Positions 43,334-56,967 of a stretch of 64,000 nucleotides of DNA are shown here, one piece after another. Both the position numbers and the translations under genes were made by a program. Source of the stretch: Powellomyces hirtus (taxonomy: Eukaryota > Chytridiomycota > Chytridiomycetes > Spizellomycetales > Powellomycetaceae); assembly GCA_025526995.1 (NCBI GenBank), contig JAHLKG010000004.1, forward strand, positions 992,001-1,056,000, written 5' to 3'. The notes beneath the pieces are model-generated. The model ran no database searches. It saw nothing but the letters and a program-made list of their open reading frames with translations, and had not been told where the DNA came from. The first letter of the stretch is position 1; each line of letters begins with the position of its first letter.

Positions 43334-43843
43334 ATGTCCATCACGGCACTGACCGCGGAACGAGACCTTCGCCGACTGGAACACGACCAAGTGGCTCGGA
43401 AAGGTCTTCTTTTCCTATTTCTAGACGCCTCGAAATCGAACATTGCCGACGCGAAAAGTCGAAAGGATCGACTCGACCGGGCACAGTGTGCTGCCGGCTT
43501 CATTAGCCCGATATACTTCCCCCACAAAGCTACTCGAATTTTCATTTCATCATTCAACACGCCGGCAAACCTAACGTACCTTGACCTTTTCGAAAGATCA
43601 TTTGCTCAGCGCGTGAAGGAAGGAAGTGCTTGTACCGGGCATGAGCTTGCTCCCCTCCTTCAAACCATCTTTGAAATCCCTGCGTCCTCTACCGACGAGC
43701 AGAACGAAGAATATCTGCGGTTCAATTCGCTATGGCAGTCCCTCTCCGACGAGCAGAAGAACAAGTGGACCTTCACTGCAGAAGATGTCGAACCCCCCGT
43801 CGTGAGGAAGGGCAAAGGGAGGCGAGACCTTTGGCCTTTTTGA
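43334..43843 (+). CDS. 169-residue protein, possibly a divergent HMG-box-like fold
   Basis: A single-exon frame with an ATG in good context (AAGATGTC). Residues 1-50 are basic and helical (ERDLRRLEHDQVARKG, then KSRKDRLDRAQ). From about residue 80 the pattern resembles a diverged HMG box: TYLDLFERSFAQRVKEG, a second helix LAPLLQTIFEIP, then LWQSLSDEQKNKWTF, close to the W-x-x-LSDEEK-x-x-Y/W helix 3 of HMG boxes. The C-terminus is basic (RKGKGRRDLWPF). Similarity to HMG proteins is inferred from this pattern only. It could equally be an unrelated lineage-specific protein. No intron is seen, and a MITE lies just 3'. Confidence 0.6.
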   Translation: MSITALTAERDLRRLEHDQVARKGLLFLFLDASKSNIADAKSRKDRLDRAQCAAGFISPIYFPHKATRIFISSFNTPANLTYLDLFERSFAQRVKEGSACTGHELAPLLQTIFEIPASSTDEQNEEYLRFNSLWQSLSDEQKNKWTFTAEDVEPPVVRKGKGRRDLWPF

Positions 43844-45564
43844 ACGACCTGTCAAGCTAAGCACATTCACTGTCTTTCAACAATGAAGAGTACAACCACT
43901 GTCGATCAAGTCGCTGACCCCCAAGACTTACGGTTTGGCCTATCAAGCCACGTGTTTTTAACAGCTGGGCGGCTGCAGGCGGTTCTTAGACCCCGACGGG
44001 GGTCAGCGACTTGATCTACAGTGGTTGTAGTTCATCACATGCGAGAGTCAAGGATACACACCGCTCAAACGAACACTGCGTCTCACTGAATTCTCTAAAA
44101 CAAATTCGGCTAGTGCGGAGGCCTCATCTGTGCAGACTCTGTATCTACTTTAGCAGAATTCTACCTCAAGCTGTGGGCCCGGGTAAGAAGATGGCTTCCA
44201 CTAGTTTTGTTAGCGACAATTATATGGTATATAAGGAATGACATGCTTAACCAAGCATGCCTCGAGACTTTTCCAACGCTCTTTCAGTTGTCGTCAGCCG
44301 TAGAGATATTCAGCGCGAGGCTAGCTTTTCCATTCCTCTAGCTTTCCCGGAGGAACGGAAAGCTGAACGATCAAAATGATCAGTCTAGCGCTTGTTCTCA
44401 CGAATCAAATGTCTTGGAGCTATCCAATTGATGCAATTAGGACTCAGCGACCCTGTGTCCCTGAACGATCATCACTCTGCCCATCGGTGTGCCTGTGCTT
44501 CCCGGCCAGTAACAAACTCCTTGTTCTTGTTATCGATAACAACCGTTTTATTCTTTGCTTGTGTCCAAAGATTTATTCAAATGTTCCTGTTCAAGGATAC
44601 CTCATCCCACCGATACTGGTTCGCGACTGCAGATCCGGACTGTCATTCTGAGGTTAACGCGGAGGAGGTAGCTGATTTCATTGAAAGATTGCTCAGGTGT
44701 TCAGGAAACGAGTTGTTAGAGGATGGACGTCGATGGATTAGCAAATCATCTCAACAGTGAAGGGCTTCAATATCTGTTATTTCAAAGCATTCCAAACATC
44801 TGTTACGTAGTGTAGTAGGTCCGGTATCTCATGGCTTTGCATGCGTGATTGGAACCATCAACCCAGCCCATAAGATCCTGTTGATTCTTTATCTTTCTCC
44901 TGGGGGTTGGGTTATAGAAGGGGCTCGTTGATTGGCCTGAAGGATGCAGATGATTGTTTTCACCCGCATGTTTTTGCGAAGGTTTTATTTGAACATCCGC
45001 TGCCTCGGCCGCTACAATCCGCATCACCGATGTCGAAAACATCGCCCTGCTCACATCCCATGTCTTACTCAACACGACCGTTCGTTATGGTTGGCCCAAA
45101 TCGACAACACGCAGGAAAAATCCCATCATTTTTGAGCCGCGGTGGTGGTTGCTTTTCCTGGGGCTGGGACTTGAAGAGAGAGCTCGTGGGGGGCAGTGGA
45201 CTTTAATGAAGAGGGAGATGGAAGAACCTCTGGATTGTGATGTGGTGGAGGTATAGGCACGTTGGGGATGGGGAGCGGGGCGTTGAGAGGGGATATGCAT
45301 CCAAGGTATTGCTGATGAGTCAAGAAGTTGGAGTTGCGAATGTGACCATGCGAAGATGAATACACCATCCTTTGGCGACCCGTTCAGCAAGTGGCATGAC
45401 ATTTGTACCGGGCCCATATGCCTGACTGATTTACATAGCAAATTATCCGTTGTGGATAATGATTGATATACAGTCCGCAACTTGCATATAGGATAAAAAA
45501 GTCCTCTTTCTAACAGCTCGCATTTAGCCCTCGTCGATCATTTACAATTCCATTCTTTCCCTCA
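43844..45564. other. Gene-poor region between the 169-residue gene and CFAP47
   Basis: Apart from the MITE, I see no gene. A 122-codon plus-strand frame (44392-44760) and a 131-codon minus-strand frame (45085-45480) have no family features. An inverted repeat AGCTTTCC-n9-GGAAAGCT lies at 44340-44364. Confidence 0.4.
43891..44030. mobile_element. MITE with about 30-bp terminal inverted repeats and TA target site
   Basis: The left end begins TA-CAACCACTGTCGATCAAG and continues TCGCTGACCCCC. The right end is its reverse complement except for one base (TAGATCAAG for TCGATCAAG) and closes with TA. The element is about 135 bp, too short to code, and both ends abut a TA dinucleotide. That is the target-site duplication expected of Tc1/mariner-type transposases. 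I infer a non-autonomous element mobilised by such an enzyme; none is present in the window. Confidence 0.75.
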
Positions 45565-48500
45565 TCAAGCCTCGATTCCCCTATCTTCCCCAGCTCTTGC
45601 AGCACGGGCAATGAGCGGTTTAATTGCGTTCTCGCGAATAAAGTTCCGCGTGAGCTTGTTGGCAGCTGCATGGTGGTGGAGGACACTGGCATTCGCACCG
45701 CTAGTTGCGGCGTACCGTGAAGGACCGCCGCGCGCCGATGCGTTGCGAGAGGAGGCCGAGGTTGGACTGTGGGATCGGGTTAATGAGGATGCGGGTGTGA
45801 CCCCGCGGACTTCGAAGGTCCATGAGATGTCGTCGCACTGCGTTGAAGAGAAAAAGAAGAATGTTAGGAACTGTGTCATTCGCACTTGAATGTAATGAAC
45901 TCTTACCTCCACCACCAAAATCCCCACCGTCGTCTTCCCATACTCTCTTGCTCGATACCCCACAATAAACGCATTATCGCCATCCTTTCGTTTATGTTCC
46001 GGCACCAACACGCCTTCCCGTGGCATTACCGCGAACTCGCCTCTTCCGGCTTCCTCGGCGCGACCCGTGAAGAAGGCGCGGAAGGTGCGGTCGTGCGCGA
46101 CAGTGCTGCGAATTGTGAAGGACACGCAGGAGAGCCTGTTTAAAGTTCCTTCGATCACGATCGTGTCGTCTAAACTGGGTGGGTGTGAGATGAGGCGGAG
46201 GGTAGACCGCCAGGTGCTGTTGGTGGAGGGGTCGGAAATGAAGAGGTGGAGAGGGATGATGGCGGGTCGGGGTGGGGTCCAAATGGCCTGTAGAGAATGT
46301 CCATTCAGTTATCTTGGACGCATTTATATTGTGATAACGCTATGGAATCCATTGGTTGTTGTGTTTCACATGTCGGTACCTTGAATTTAACGACGGCGCC
46401 GTCAGCATCCACTCTACTTTCTTCCAATGTCAATGTCAACGCATCAATCGCCTCAGCTTCCAAATGTCGATCCTCCTCGGTGGCTGGAACGTGCGGCAGA
46501 AATCCAGAAGTAGCAACGGGCGCGATGCGGAACGTGACTTGTAGCGGTGTTGATGGCAATGGAACTTGTTGAGATTGTTGGGCATCGCCTTCGTCTTCGC
46601 TTGGGAACTCGGAAGAGCTCAATGTAGAGGACGAGGAGTGAACGAAGCCCGGAAGAGTCAACTCAATCTCCCGCTCTAGTGTCTCGCGGCTGCGGGACTC
46701 GAGGATGGTGGGTGAGGACCCCAGTACCCGCTCTGGGACGCCCTGTTGTGGGATGAAGGTATCAGAAAACACTGTGTTGGCTCCCGTTTCTAGCGACCTC
46801 ACCTTCAAGGGAAACACCCAGGTAAACCCAGCCACCCCATCCATCTTCACCACAATCCTGGCATCATTGCCCACCATGCGCACCGGCCGATACACAAAGG
46901 GAACCGTCACGCTCTGCAATGCGTCAACCACCAGCTTCTTTTGGCGGTTGTGCACGAGGCTGAACTCGCTTGGTGTGCTGGTGGAGGTGGGTTCAAGTGA
47001 GATGGTAACGGGAATGGAGTCGGGGAGAGGATTGGTGAATGTGATGCTGGAGGTCGTAGATTGTTGCAAATGGGAGGTGATGCTAGTTACTGCGAAGGGG
47101 GTTGGAACAGTGCCCAGACCCTGAGTAACAAGGAAATCAAACAATATTGAGCGTCCCACTTGTGTCTCAATAGCAAAGGAGCCGTCTTCTTGGGCCTGGA
47201 ACGTTTACTATACCTGCACACAGAACACAAAATCTCCAATATCCTGACTCGACACATGCACGACACCCTTGACTGCCTCCGTGGCCGAGCTGGGCCAGAA
47301 CACCAACTGCACCATCGTGGACTCTCGTGGCGGGATCGTAATCTGCAGTATATCCCTCCCATCCACCATTGGACCTCCTGGTAATCCAGCACTGCCGTCG
47401 AAGGCAGTCACCGCCGGATACACGAGTCGGAACTCTCGCTCGTTGGAGACGGAAACTGTGAGGGTGACCGGCTTGTCGAGCGGGTTGCGGAGCGGTACTT
47501 TGTGCGACTGTCGGTGAGAGAGTGAGAGGACGGTGAGATCGATTGAGGAGATGTATGAGATGTAAAATCGGCAGAGCATACGTACGCAGGATTTGCCGAG
47601 TGGGCACGACAGATCTGGTAGTTGCACAGGCGGACCTTCTTTTGCAGCTAGCGTCAAATTGTACCAAAACTCCCCGACTTCATCACTGAAGAACTGGATG
47701 TTGCCGATGCCCTTCATCTTCAGCACTGAACACAACAAAAAAACAAAAACCTGTTAAAGGGCTTGAACCGTACGGTCGTCTTCCTTTTGACTTACTTGGG
47801 TGGAATGAGAGACTGTAGATCTTCTCTCGCTTAGCAGGCACGACGATCTGCGCGGGGCCAGACAGACCCTCCCCAGATACATGCGCGGTATATGTGATAT
47901 CCTTATCGAGTGGGTTCGATAATGGGATGTCGAGAAGAACCGGTTGTCGCACAGTGGTCTGGATCGGGATAGTTTCCTCAGCTGGTGGGGGGTTCACTTG
48001 TACCTAGTGGCACGAACAAGAATGATTACATGAATCAGTATGCGGTGATGTCAGATTTCTGGATAGAGTGTCATCATCGCACTAAAACGCAACTCACCGA
48101 TAACAGATACCATATATAATTCCCCTCTGCTGAATTCGTAAAGGTCACCACAGCTTGCTCGTATGTCCCCGACCGGCGCGGCTGAATCACGAGTTCGTAG
48201 TTGGCGGTTTGCCCGGCGGCAACGCGAATGGTCGGCGCTCCCCCCGCAAAGGGTAGATCGGTTGTGACGTCGTACTCGACGTCCTGCTCGGTGGAGTTGC
48301 GGATGCTGAGCTTTTCGACGACCTGCAAAGTTCAAGATATGTGTGAGCGCGCTGGAGTGATAGGCAGCAGTTCGACTATCAATGTCGGGTTAAATGTACA
48401 CATACCCTTTCTCTTGCACGGCATGTAATCTCTTTCTTCCCTGCCGGCAACGGATCCAAACCCGTCCCGCGAAGATTGTACACATGTTTCTGTGCCGTCT

Positions 48501-51500
48501 GCAGATTTGAAAGCGTGAGCACCGCCGCCGACTCTCCTGCCTTGAGCGGGGCAAAGGATACGGTGTAGTTTGTGGTTCCATGCGCGTGCACGGTAAGATT
48601 GTGCGGCCCTGTAAATTGTTTTGTGCCTTGCAGCAGCGCCTGTGTTGTGGGTTTCAATACCGCTACGAGTGAGCAAATTGTTCAAGGTGCGATTATAGCT
48701 ACCTTGATAGTCCAATCGTCATCTGTTCGATTTACGATTGGAATGTCCTGCAAGACCACTTGGCGCGCTGGCACGGAGAACTGCAGCGTTGCCCGCGACC
48801 CTTCTGAAATTGCCAGGGCGCTGATCGCGAACACGCGCAAGTCAGACGTATCTTGACATGTAAGCAGAATTCGACCAGTGTATTTCCCAGGATTCTGTTA
48901 TTGGAAAGGTAATGAGTAAACAGGATGCAAATGAGGTTTATGGCCCGTTGCGAGAGAAGGACTGGTCATCAAACCTTTGGATGGAAAACTATTGGGAGTT
49001 CGGTATAATCCCCGGAGGCGTGCTTCTTGTCTCGCCCTGGTTCTGATGGCTTGATGGTGATTTCCGGAGGGCCACGGAAGATGTTCGATGAATACTCGAC
49101 CTAGCAGATAAAGAAAAGATGTATATATGAGTTGCCCCGTAAACAAAAGTGTCTGTAGGAAATCATCTATACCTTGAACTTCAGTGGGCGCCTCTGTGCC
49201 TGGAACGGATCACCGCCATTGGCCGCGTCCACACTGCCCTTCCTGTTCTTCTTTGCCTTTGATCCCCCTAGGGCATACTGCACCGCTTTCTCACGAGCGG
49301 CGTTGACGGCAAAAACTCGAAAAGCCTTTTCCAGCGATTCTCCGGACTTTGCCGTCCAGGAAACGGTCTCACTCGGGTGTGGGACTTGTCCGCAACCAAA
49401 TATCTGGTACGCAAACTCTCCCACATGCTCGTCAATGAAGTGGATCAGGCAGCTATGCGTGCCTAGCTGTTGATGAAGGAGAGGATGAATTTATAGCTAG
49501 ACTTAGAAAGGCTGACACAGTCATGATTTCGAGCGTTTACCTTGAAAGGTAGGAAGGTGATCGTCAGAGTGCCGGTTTCATTGCCTTCCAGGACGATTTC
49601 GTGTGATTGGGCGTGGAAGGACGGCGGGTTCCCCTCATGTTCCGCACTCTGCGAATGTTTGCAATGTACCATTAATACAAATGACCTCAAAATACATCGT
49701 CTTGGAACGGTCGTCAGCCACAGATACCTGTGTCTCCTTCAGGTTAATCTTGAATCGAGCCTTCACTTTGAACGGATTCACCACCTCAATTTCGGTCGAT
49801 GTCGGTGGGGTCGCGTAAACCGCTCCTTCGACCTTGATGGTACGGATCGGGATAGCATCCTCAACCACGCTCTTCAGGTCAAAAACCAGTAAACTCGCGC
49901 ATTTGAGACCGAGCTTCTTGCTGCGGAGCACGAGCGTTCCGTGCGCGGGGCGACAGAACCTGCTTCTGAACTCGATGGGCAGCTTGACTGTGCTCTTCGG
50001 CCCAACTAAAATGGAATGGCCAGAAGCGCTCTCGGGCAATGTGAAGTCGCCGAAACCTTGGAGCTCGGGAACGTACGTCAGCGCGCGAGAACTCGAATTT
50101 GTGAGCTCGATCTCCCGCTGGGCATGGTCATTCAGCTTGCACTTGAACTCCACCAAGGCCTTGGGAATGAAGTTGGGAAGCATTTGGAACAGAAATAAAA
50201 GCAGCAGGAATGCGTTGAGGCCCGCGGCTTTCCCGTTTTCTTTCAATCGCTCCATGCTCGACGCCAATGCCGTACAGCCGGGGAACAGGTCGGTCAGCGC
50301 GGATAAAACGGCGGACTGAGTCATCCGCTGGCCATCTTCTACGTCGTCCGCATCCTTTAGATGCCGGAAGTAGGAGTCAAAGAGCTTTGGCAAATGTGCT
50401 GAAAGCAAGTAGGCTAATGGTGTGCAGCTGTAGAAATCGGAATCGAGATTCGTGATCGGTTGTGGCTTTCCTGTCCACTAATTCAAATGCCAATCAGCGT
50501 CCGTTCAGCACGCTCACTCACTCGCAAGTATCCACCCGGACCTACCTTCCAAGCGTGGAACGCTACCCATCTCAGCAGCACATTCTCGCACCCGCCGCGC
50601 GACTTTGACGCAACCTGCCAATCCATTGTTGCCTCTTGCTTATCCACACCGGGCAGTGCTCGGAATTGACGAAGGGTGATTGGGAGAGCGACAAAAACGC
50701 GCACGATTTGCAGCAACAGCGTGCACCAGGTATCTTTGGAAATGAGAGCATAGTGGTTTTCAATCTTTCGCTTGTATTCCAGGTGCTCATCGTAGATAGG
50801 CGTGCCCATTTCTCGCTTCTAATAATTCCGGATTACTGACTTAAAATCACGTTCAAGTTGTCAAGCAGCGTGAACCATTCCTGATTTGACTGTCCCACCT
50901 GCTGCGTGATCTGAATCTGTTTAATGGTCTTGTATTCTTCCAGCGATAGTAAGAACTCCGGGTTTACAGAGCTAAGCAATGCTCCGAGGCCCGTGAGGTA
51001 AGTCAGCAGCTCGACGTTCTGGGCGTGAACTGCTTTGACATCGTCCTCTGCGGTGCTTCCTATCCGAAGATGGTTTACGAAATCAGCAGAATGGCCGGGT
51101 ACATTGGCTGGCTGGACAAGATTAAGCATAGGAGAACTCACCAGGATTTACGGAACCAACCTGCGGCTTCCGGCCTGTTATAGACTGTACCAGGTCGTGC
51201 AAGAAATGACCGCCGGTATCCCTCAGCTCGTGCGGAAACGCTTTCCAGGCCTGTGGGCAGGTACGGAATCAGAAGGGCAAGCAGACTGGTTAGCTTCTTG
51301 TGAGTACAAGGCAAGACCGCCTGTGACCCTCGTTTTTGGATTAGAGCGGAACTCTTCCGAGAACGAACCGTCTCACCATGGGATGTGTAATGTGGTCGTC
51401 GAGCCACTGAACAAGAGTCTCGCCAAGGCCTGTCAGGAACGAGTCGATCGTACGCAGATCCGGTCCATGCTCAAGTGGGATGCCAGACGGCGTCTTGAAC

Positions 51501-54500
51501 GGACGTGGTCCATTGAGAATCCGATTTCTAACGGAAGGAAACGCGAAAGAAATGGAAATCATCAGCCTCGGAATGAGAAGCGGCTTTTGTCACTCGGGCC
51601 GCTGTTCATGTGGTTGCGAAAGTCAATTTACCGATCAACCTTTTCTGGTTGTCCGTCAAAATCTCTACACGCTCACTGCTCCGGTCCGTAGTCAGCCAGA
51701 TGTGAGACTGGAGGGTAAGGATTGAGGTGTCAGAAGTCCCATGAACCGGCAGGTAAAAGGCACGGCGACCATCCGAGGACATTTGTAGTTTGGTGGTGAA
51801 GCTAAGCGGGGTGGTCTGCTCAGCGCTAGGCAAAAAGCGTACGACGATGGTGAGTTTCTCGCCATCGCTTTTGAGCAGCTTCCCTTCTGGGAAGGCAAGT
51901 TCGAGCGACCCGCGAATTTCGTCAGGTATCAGCTCACGAATCTCCGTCCGCTCGCAGCCGTAGTTGATAATTGAGAACACAGCTGTCGACTCAACTCCAG
52001 GTGGAGTTATTGGAAGGAAAATCTCTGGTGGATCAAAAGCTAGAGAAGGTTCAACGCCACAGCCCTGTAGTGGGACAGACAGAAGTGGCTTGGATCCTAA
52101 ATAATCGAGATGCAGTGGTAGAGACGCTTCGAATAGCCCGGTATTTTCGGGCTGAAAGATTATGGTAACTGTCTGCGAGGCGCCGGCCCCCAGCACGCTG
52201 CGCCACGGTTCGACCTTGAAGACCTTTTCAGCCCCATCGAGAGGGTCCATGTCAAACCACCATTCCATTTGAAAATTGCTCTGGTTGGTCAAGGTCAGGA
52301 TTTCCTTGGACGCTGCCTTGATATGCGCCACATGATGATCTCCGCGGTGTACCACGCGGTTCTTGAAATCGATGCTCGAGCGAGATAGATGGAGTGGCGA
52401 TTGCATACCCTCCGCTTCGATGTGGATAGTAGGAACCGCATGATCCGTCGGAGGAGATCCAATGAGATACAAAGGTAGATCGAACGAATGTTTATATACG
52501 TGCGCGGGTATAAAGGAGATATCCGCGACGAGGACTTCGCCTGCGGGGATCTCAATCAAAAAGATCTTGCCTGAGCGCTCGTTTGGCCTGCGTGTCGTCA
52601 ATAAGCGGCAAATATCAAAGTCGTAAAGCTTGTGGTCGTGGCCAAGCGCCTGGATCAGATGACTGTTTTTCGCGGGAGCTTCCACCTCTTTAACGCGTCT
52701 CTGCCGTCCGGACGTGGTTCTTGGTCGTGACCCCGGGGCTGACGGATTGCGTACGCTCATGACGGACGCATCGCGGAGGCGGACGTCAAACTCCTCATTG
52801 TCGCGGAGGTCGATCACCACCCCCGCGGCAACTGTTCCTCTATTGGTCATGACAAGGCGTTTGTAGCTCGACGACCCGATAACGGTGCCTTTGGCCATGT
52901 CCCCGGTCAGCACGTCAAATCCAACATCTGGCGCCCTGGCTTCGTAGCGGTACGGTACACGGATGACGCGGCCGCCTCCCACCGTGGTGATAAGTGCGCA
53001 GTCTTCGACAATTCCCACAGAGGTAGGCACGCACTCTAACGACAGGTCGATGGCGCTCATGGCAGGTATGATCCCGCTGTACGGCTCAACATGCGCTTCG
53101 GATGGTAATGCCGTCTGCTGCTGCTGCTCGTTAGATGCAGTGAACACTGCCGGGTTGGTGGATGTGTTTTTGATTCTGAACCGCGTGCTCCCGCCCTTGA
53201 CACCATCAACTGATTCTTTCCCTCCACCAGAATGGGCAATTCGAAAAATAGTGAAGTAGAGCTGGTTCAGCAAGGATACCGCACCCAGAGAGATTGGGTA
53301 GGCAACTGAAAGCACGCCCAGATTCATAACATTTTGTTTTTGCGGAGCGACGAGTACACAGTGTGATGCCGGTGTGCTGCCCTTGCAGTGCAGAGAGAGG
53401 GTCTGCACAGTATTGTGGTTGTTGGTATCTAGTACGTGCAAGAGCATCTCTGCCTCGTCTACCGGCTTGATTCCCGGAATATATCTAATCTTTGCCTTCA
53501 GCTGGCTTTTTGCTGGAACAACTCCAGACGCAGGCTGCACCGTGAAGCGACCCTCTGTACGCGTCTCACCGTTCTTTCCCTCATACGAAAGTACCCATTG
53601 AAACCCAGCTTCGTAATTGCCTGGATTCTTGATGACAACCTCGCATTCCGTGATGGTGCCGTGGCTTGGGTTAACCTCCAAATGCACGGCGCGGGACATG
53701 AGATCCAGGCCAACGGGCGCAACGTCTACGTGAATTGGCACTGAGAACTTGTACCGCCCATTCACAATGTAGGTAATCTTGCGTTCAAATTGGCCAGGTG
53801 TATGCGAGCAGAAGTGCACGTGGAACCGAGAGACGGTCATGGGTGCAATGATCTGGTGTACAGGGTGAACGTTCACGTCTGTAGGCGCAGCAGCAGCAAC
53901 TGCCGTGATGCTATCAGAGCTATCAACGACGTTCATTGTGATGTGAATTGGCTGTCCGCTTGGTGTGGCGTTGAGAAGGTTCAATGACAGGCTATTTGTC
54001 GAATGGGCCGTGACTTTCCCAAACTCAATTGACGCACGAGCCGCATAGATGTGAGCAAGGTCCGCTCCACTGAGTGGCGTGTCATACCCGGATGCTGCAG
54101 CAGTGGTTGGTGGCATTGGATGTGCTGCTGTATGAGGCTCTGTACACGTGCTGGGTACGGAAAGAGCTTTGTCTTTGGTGCCCGGATCCATCAGCTGCTC
54201 GAATAGTGCGTCTAGCTTGCGTCTGTCAACGGTGTCTGTTGCGGTAGGGCGTCGGGCTTGCAACTTTCCAGCATGTTGGCGAGCAGGCCCAGACTTTTTT
54301 GCTATTACCTTGGTCATGCAGTCGACTGGCTCCGGTGGCAATAAGCCATTCTCACGGTCAATTCCGAGCATGGCCTCGGCTACATCCAGCTTGCTCACAT
54401 CGACACTTACATCGTCATTGCCGAGCCGGCGGCAACGAAGATTTTGGACGCGTTGTGCACGGCGCTCACGTAGGTATGTCGTATACCGGGCACGGTGGAG

Positions 54501-56699
54501 CACATCTTGCCGATTGGTGGAGTAGGCCTTGGCTGACGTCTCTGCTGCTGTTGCCGCGTCTTGCCTGTCTGCAAGCGAGTTGCCATGGGAGGTATAACGA
54601 CTCATTGAGTCGTGCCCCGTGGCGGTAGCCCAATCAGCGACGTCAGTCGGATGATCGGTCGTCTCACTTAGGTTCGCAGTCGTTCGGTAGTTGCTGCTCC
54701 TGGTCAAGTTGCGCGGGTCGCAGAACATGTGGTGGCCGTGCGCGCCAAATGGCGTGTAGGTGCTTTCCGAAGTCGAGACGCATGCGCCAACTAGCTTGAT
54801 CGGAATGTGTTCAAAGATTTGGGAAGGGTCAAACTGGACCCGTATATTTTTGCTGCGGTCATGTCCACCATTCCGCTTCGTTGCTTTAATGGCACATGTC
54901 ATCTTTGTATTGAAGTTGCCAAGCTGATTAGGACTGAATGTCATCTGCACACGAGTCTCTTCCAGAGGTCCAAGGACGCCGATAGCTGGGTCGGCATGGA
55001 ATTGCGCAACATGCTCCAATTTGTAGGCAAAGCCAAGCACCGAGCTGTCGTTCCGTAGTAGCAATTCAGTGACAAGGCGCTCGCCGAGGGGGATGGTCCT
55101 AAACTCGAGTGCGCGACTAGAAAGTCTCGCAAGCACCGGACAAGCCGTCCCACGTAGTTGAATCTTGATCGGGTCTTCCCCCGGCACGCGCGCGGTGCTT
55201 GCTGATGAGTTGACGATTTTCAGTTCCATAGGTACGCTGAATGTGCGGTGTGGGGCTGCCTGTTGTGAAGAGCGAAAACCAGTCCCGATCGAAGGTGCTC
55301 GCGGCGAGAATCCAAAGTCCACCCGTACAGACTTAAACGGCTCCAGTATGCCTTCAGATGGCTGTACCGTCATGGCGTATATGTCTGGGTCTCCTTCTGG
55401 AGATGATGACGAGTTTGTCTCCGCGCCGGATCCACCTCCGAGACCCAAAATTTCACGACTCTTGGCCACAGGCACGGTGGGCTTGTTCTCGTCTGCATGA
55501 GTGATGACCCTGAATCAACGCAATATGGGTCAGCACCACGTAATAACCAAACTCATGGCAATATAGCCTGCGACTGACCATTTCATTGGGGATGAGCCCT
55601 TGTTTTCCAAGATAGTATGGACGGTCGCAAGCTGCGAAAAATACACCGTTCCAAAATCAAAGTCACCGGGATCCAATACCTCATTGGTTGCGTAGTTGCG
55701 GAAAGAAAGCTTGTGGTCGATGACGTTGGCGCGGAGGGACACCGTGGTGTTGGATCGGTGCGAAGATGCTGAGCGCGGAACATCATTCTCCAACTCCACA
55801 TTCAGGTACTCTGCGAGCTCTCCAACAACCTCCGGGCGGAATTCAACCTTGATGACGCCCTGTACGCCGTGCTCGAGAGATTTTGCGCTGGTGAGGATAG
55901 AGGAGCGATGCTGGGAATTTGCGAGTGGTATACTTGTTTCAATGGCGCCCAGGTCTGGGTCGGCGGAGAGGACCATGCGTGATGGAGAGATGCGAATGGG
56001 TAGGTCTGCGCGCACGGAGCATTTGACGCGAGCCTTTCGCTTGCCAACATTCTTGACGTTCACGTAGGCGGTAAGCCATTCCCCCACCAGAGTTCCAGCC
56101 GACGTGATGCTGCTGGCGATGCTGTTGATATTGCTATTGGACTTGGTGCCAATGGCAACAGTGCCGAAATCAACTTCGTGGTCGACTTCCAACTGTGGTC
56201 CCGCCGGGTATGCCTCCAGATCAACTGTCATGTTCTTGTCACCGTCAACCACGACCGTCAATTTGTCGGTATGCTGCATTAGCGACGGGTCATCCTCCCT
56301 GCCGTCTTTAGAAGACGCCCTGTTATCATCCCCGCTTCCAACAGTCGGTGCACAGAATTCTATTTCCACTTCAACATCAAGACCGGGTGCAAGGGCATGC
56401 CATCCCTGAGGGCCGTTTGCGATTCGGAATTGTTTCCCGGTCGGATACTGAAATGCGATGCGTTTGACGCGGCGAGTCAGGTTTGTGACTTTGACTGTGC
56501 GCTTCTGAGTCGTTCCGGGCTCGTAATCTGGGATAACAATGCGCTCTGGATGCACTCGTAATGAATAGAATGTTTGTGCGAGATTGGTGTCCCGCATTTC
56601 CGCCTTCAGAGAAGAGCGAGAACTGACAGCGATTAGTGACGTAAACGGCGTGGCCCGGGTCCCTTTGGCGGCGGCCCCGCCGGCCAGGCTCCAGGACAT
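45565..56699 (-). CDS. CFAP47: CFAP47-like axonemal protein (ASH/Ig-like repeats plus CH domain)
   Basis: A very long ciliary/flagellar protein of the CFAP47 family, about 3,200-3,400 residues by my estimate; human CFAP47 is about 3,190. Exon 1 is 56699-55579, exon 2 starts at 55509 and runs to about 51,650, and at least 15 smaller exons continue to the TGA at 45565. The N-terminus (SLRVHPERIVIPDYEPGTT, then RTVKVTNLTRRVKRIAFQYP) starts a series of ASH-type beta-sandwich repeats. In the middle, a calponin-homology region contains CENVLLRWVAFHAWK. It is followed by EFKCKLNDHAQREIELTNSS and further ASH repeats to the C-terminus (ISWTFEVRGVTP). HYDIN shares the ASH architecture but is longer; the CH placement favours CFAP47. 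This implies motile flagella, as in zoospores. Not all splice sites were resolved. Confidence 0.85.
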
Positions 56700-56967
56700 T
56701 CAGAAGTCGTTTTGAAGAGGTAAGGGGCTTTTGTCTCTAGTTAATGTACGCCGTTCCTTGTTGCTATTGAGAAAACCTGTCAACACTTTTGCTTGGGGAA
56801 ACGATTGTAGTACCAAAAATACCAAAAATGAGTCCGAGAGACTCGGCAGGGCGGAGTTGCTTATGCAATGATCGGCCAAATTCCGGACGCGTCCCAATCT
56901 CACGTTCCATCAGGCAGGCTAATAAATCACTACATGTTTTGGACGACCACCCACTCTTCAAATCAGT
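56700..56967. promoter_or_regulatory. Bidirectional promoter between CFAP47-like and IFT22
   Basis: 268 bp separate the two ATGs of oppositely oriented ciliary genes. It contains a perfect short palindrome, CCGAG-AGA-CTCGG (about 56834-56846), and GTTGC-TTAT-GCAAT (56856-56869). The latter is a partial match to the RFX X-box arrangement of GTTGCC/GGCAAC half-sites. It is an imperfect match and may be chance. Confidence 0.5.

Noticed and set aside
44392..44760. A 122-codon plus-strand frame
   Set aside because: It has no family resemblance, poor codon bias and no splice context; likely chance in AT-richer DNA.
45565..56699. HYDIN as the identity of the long ASH protein
   Set aside because: The predicted length (about 3,300 residues against about 5,000) and the central CH region fit CFAP47 better. 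A profile search would settle it.
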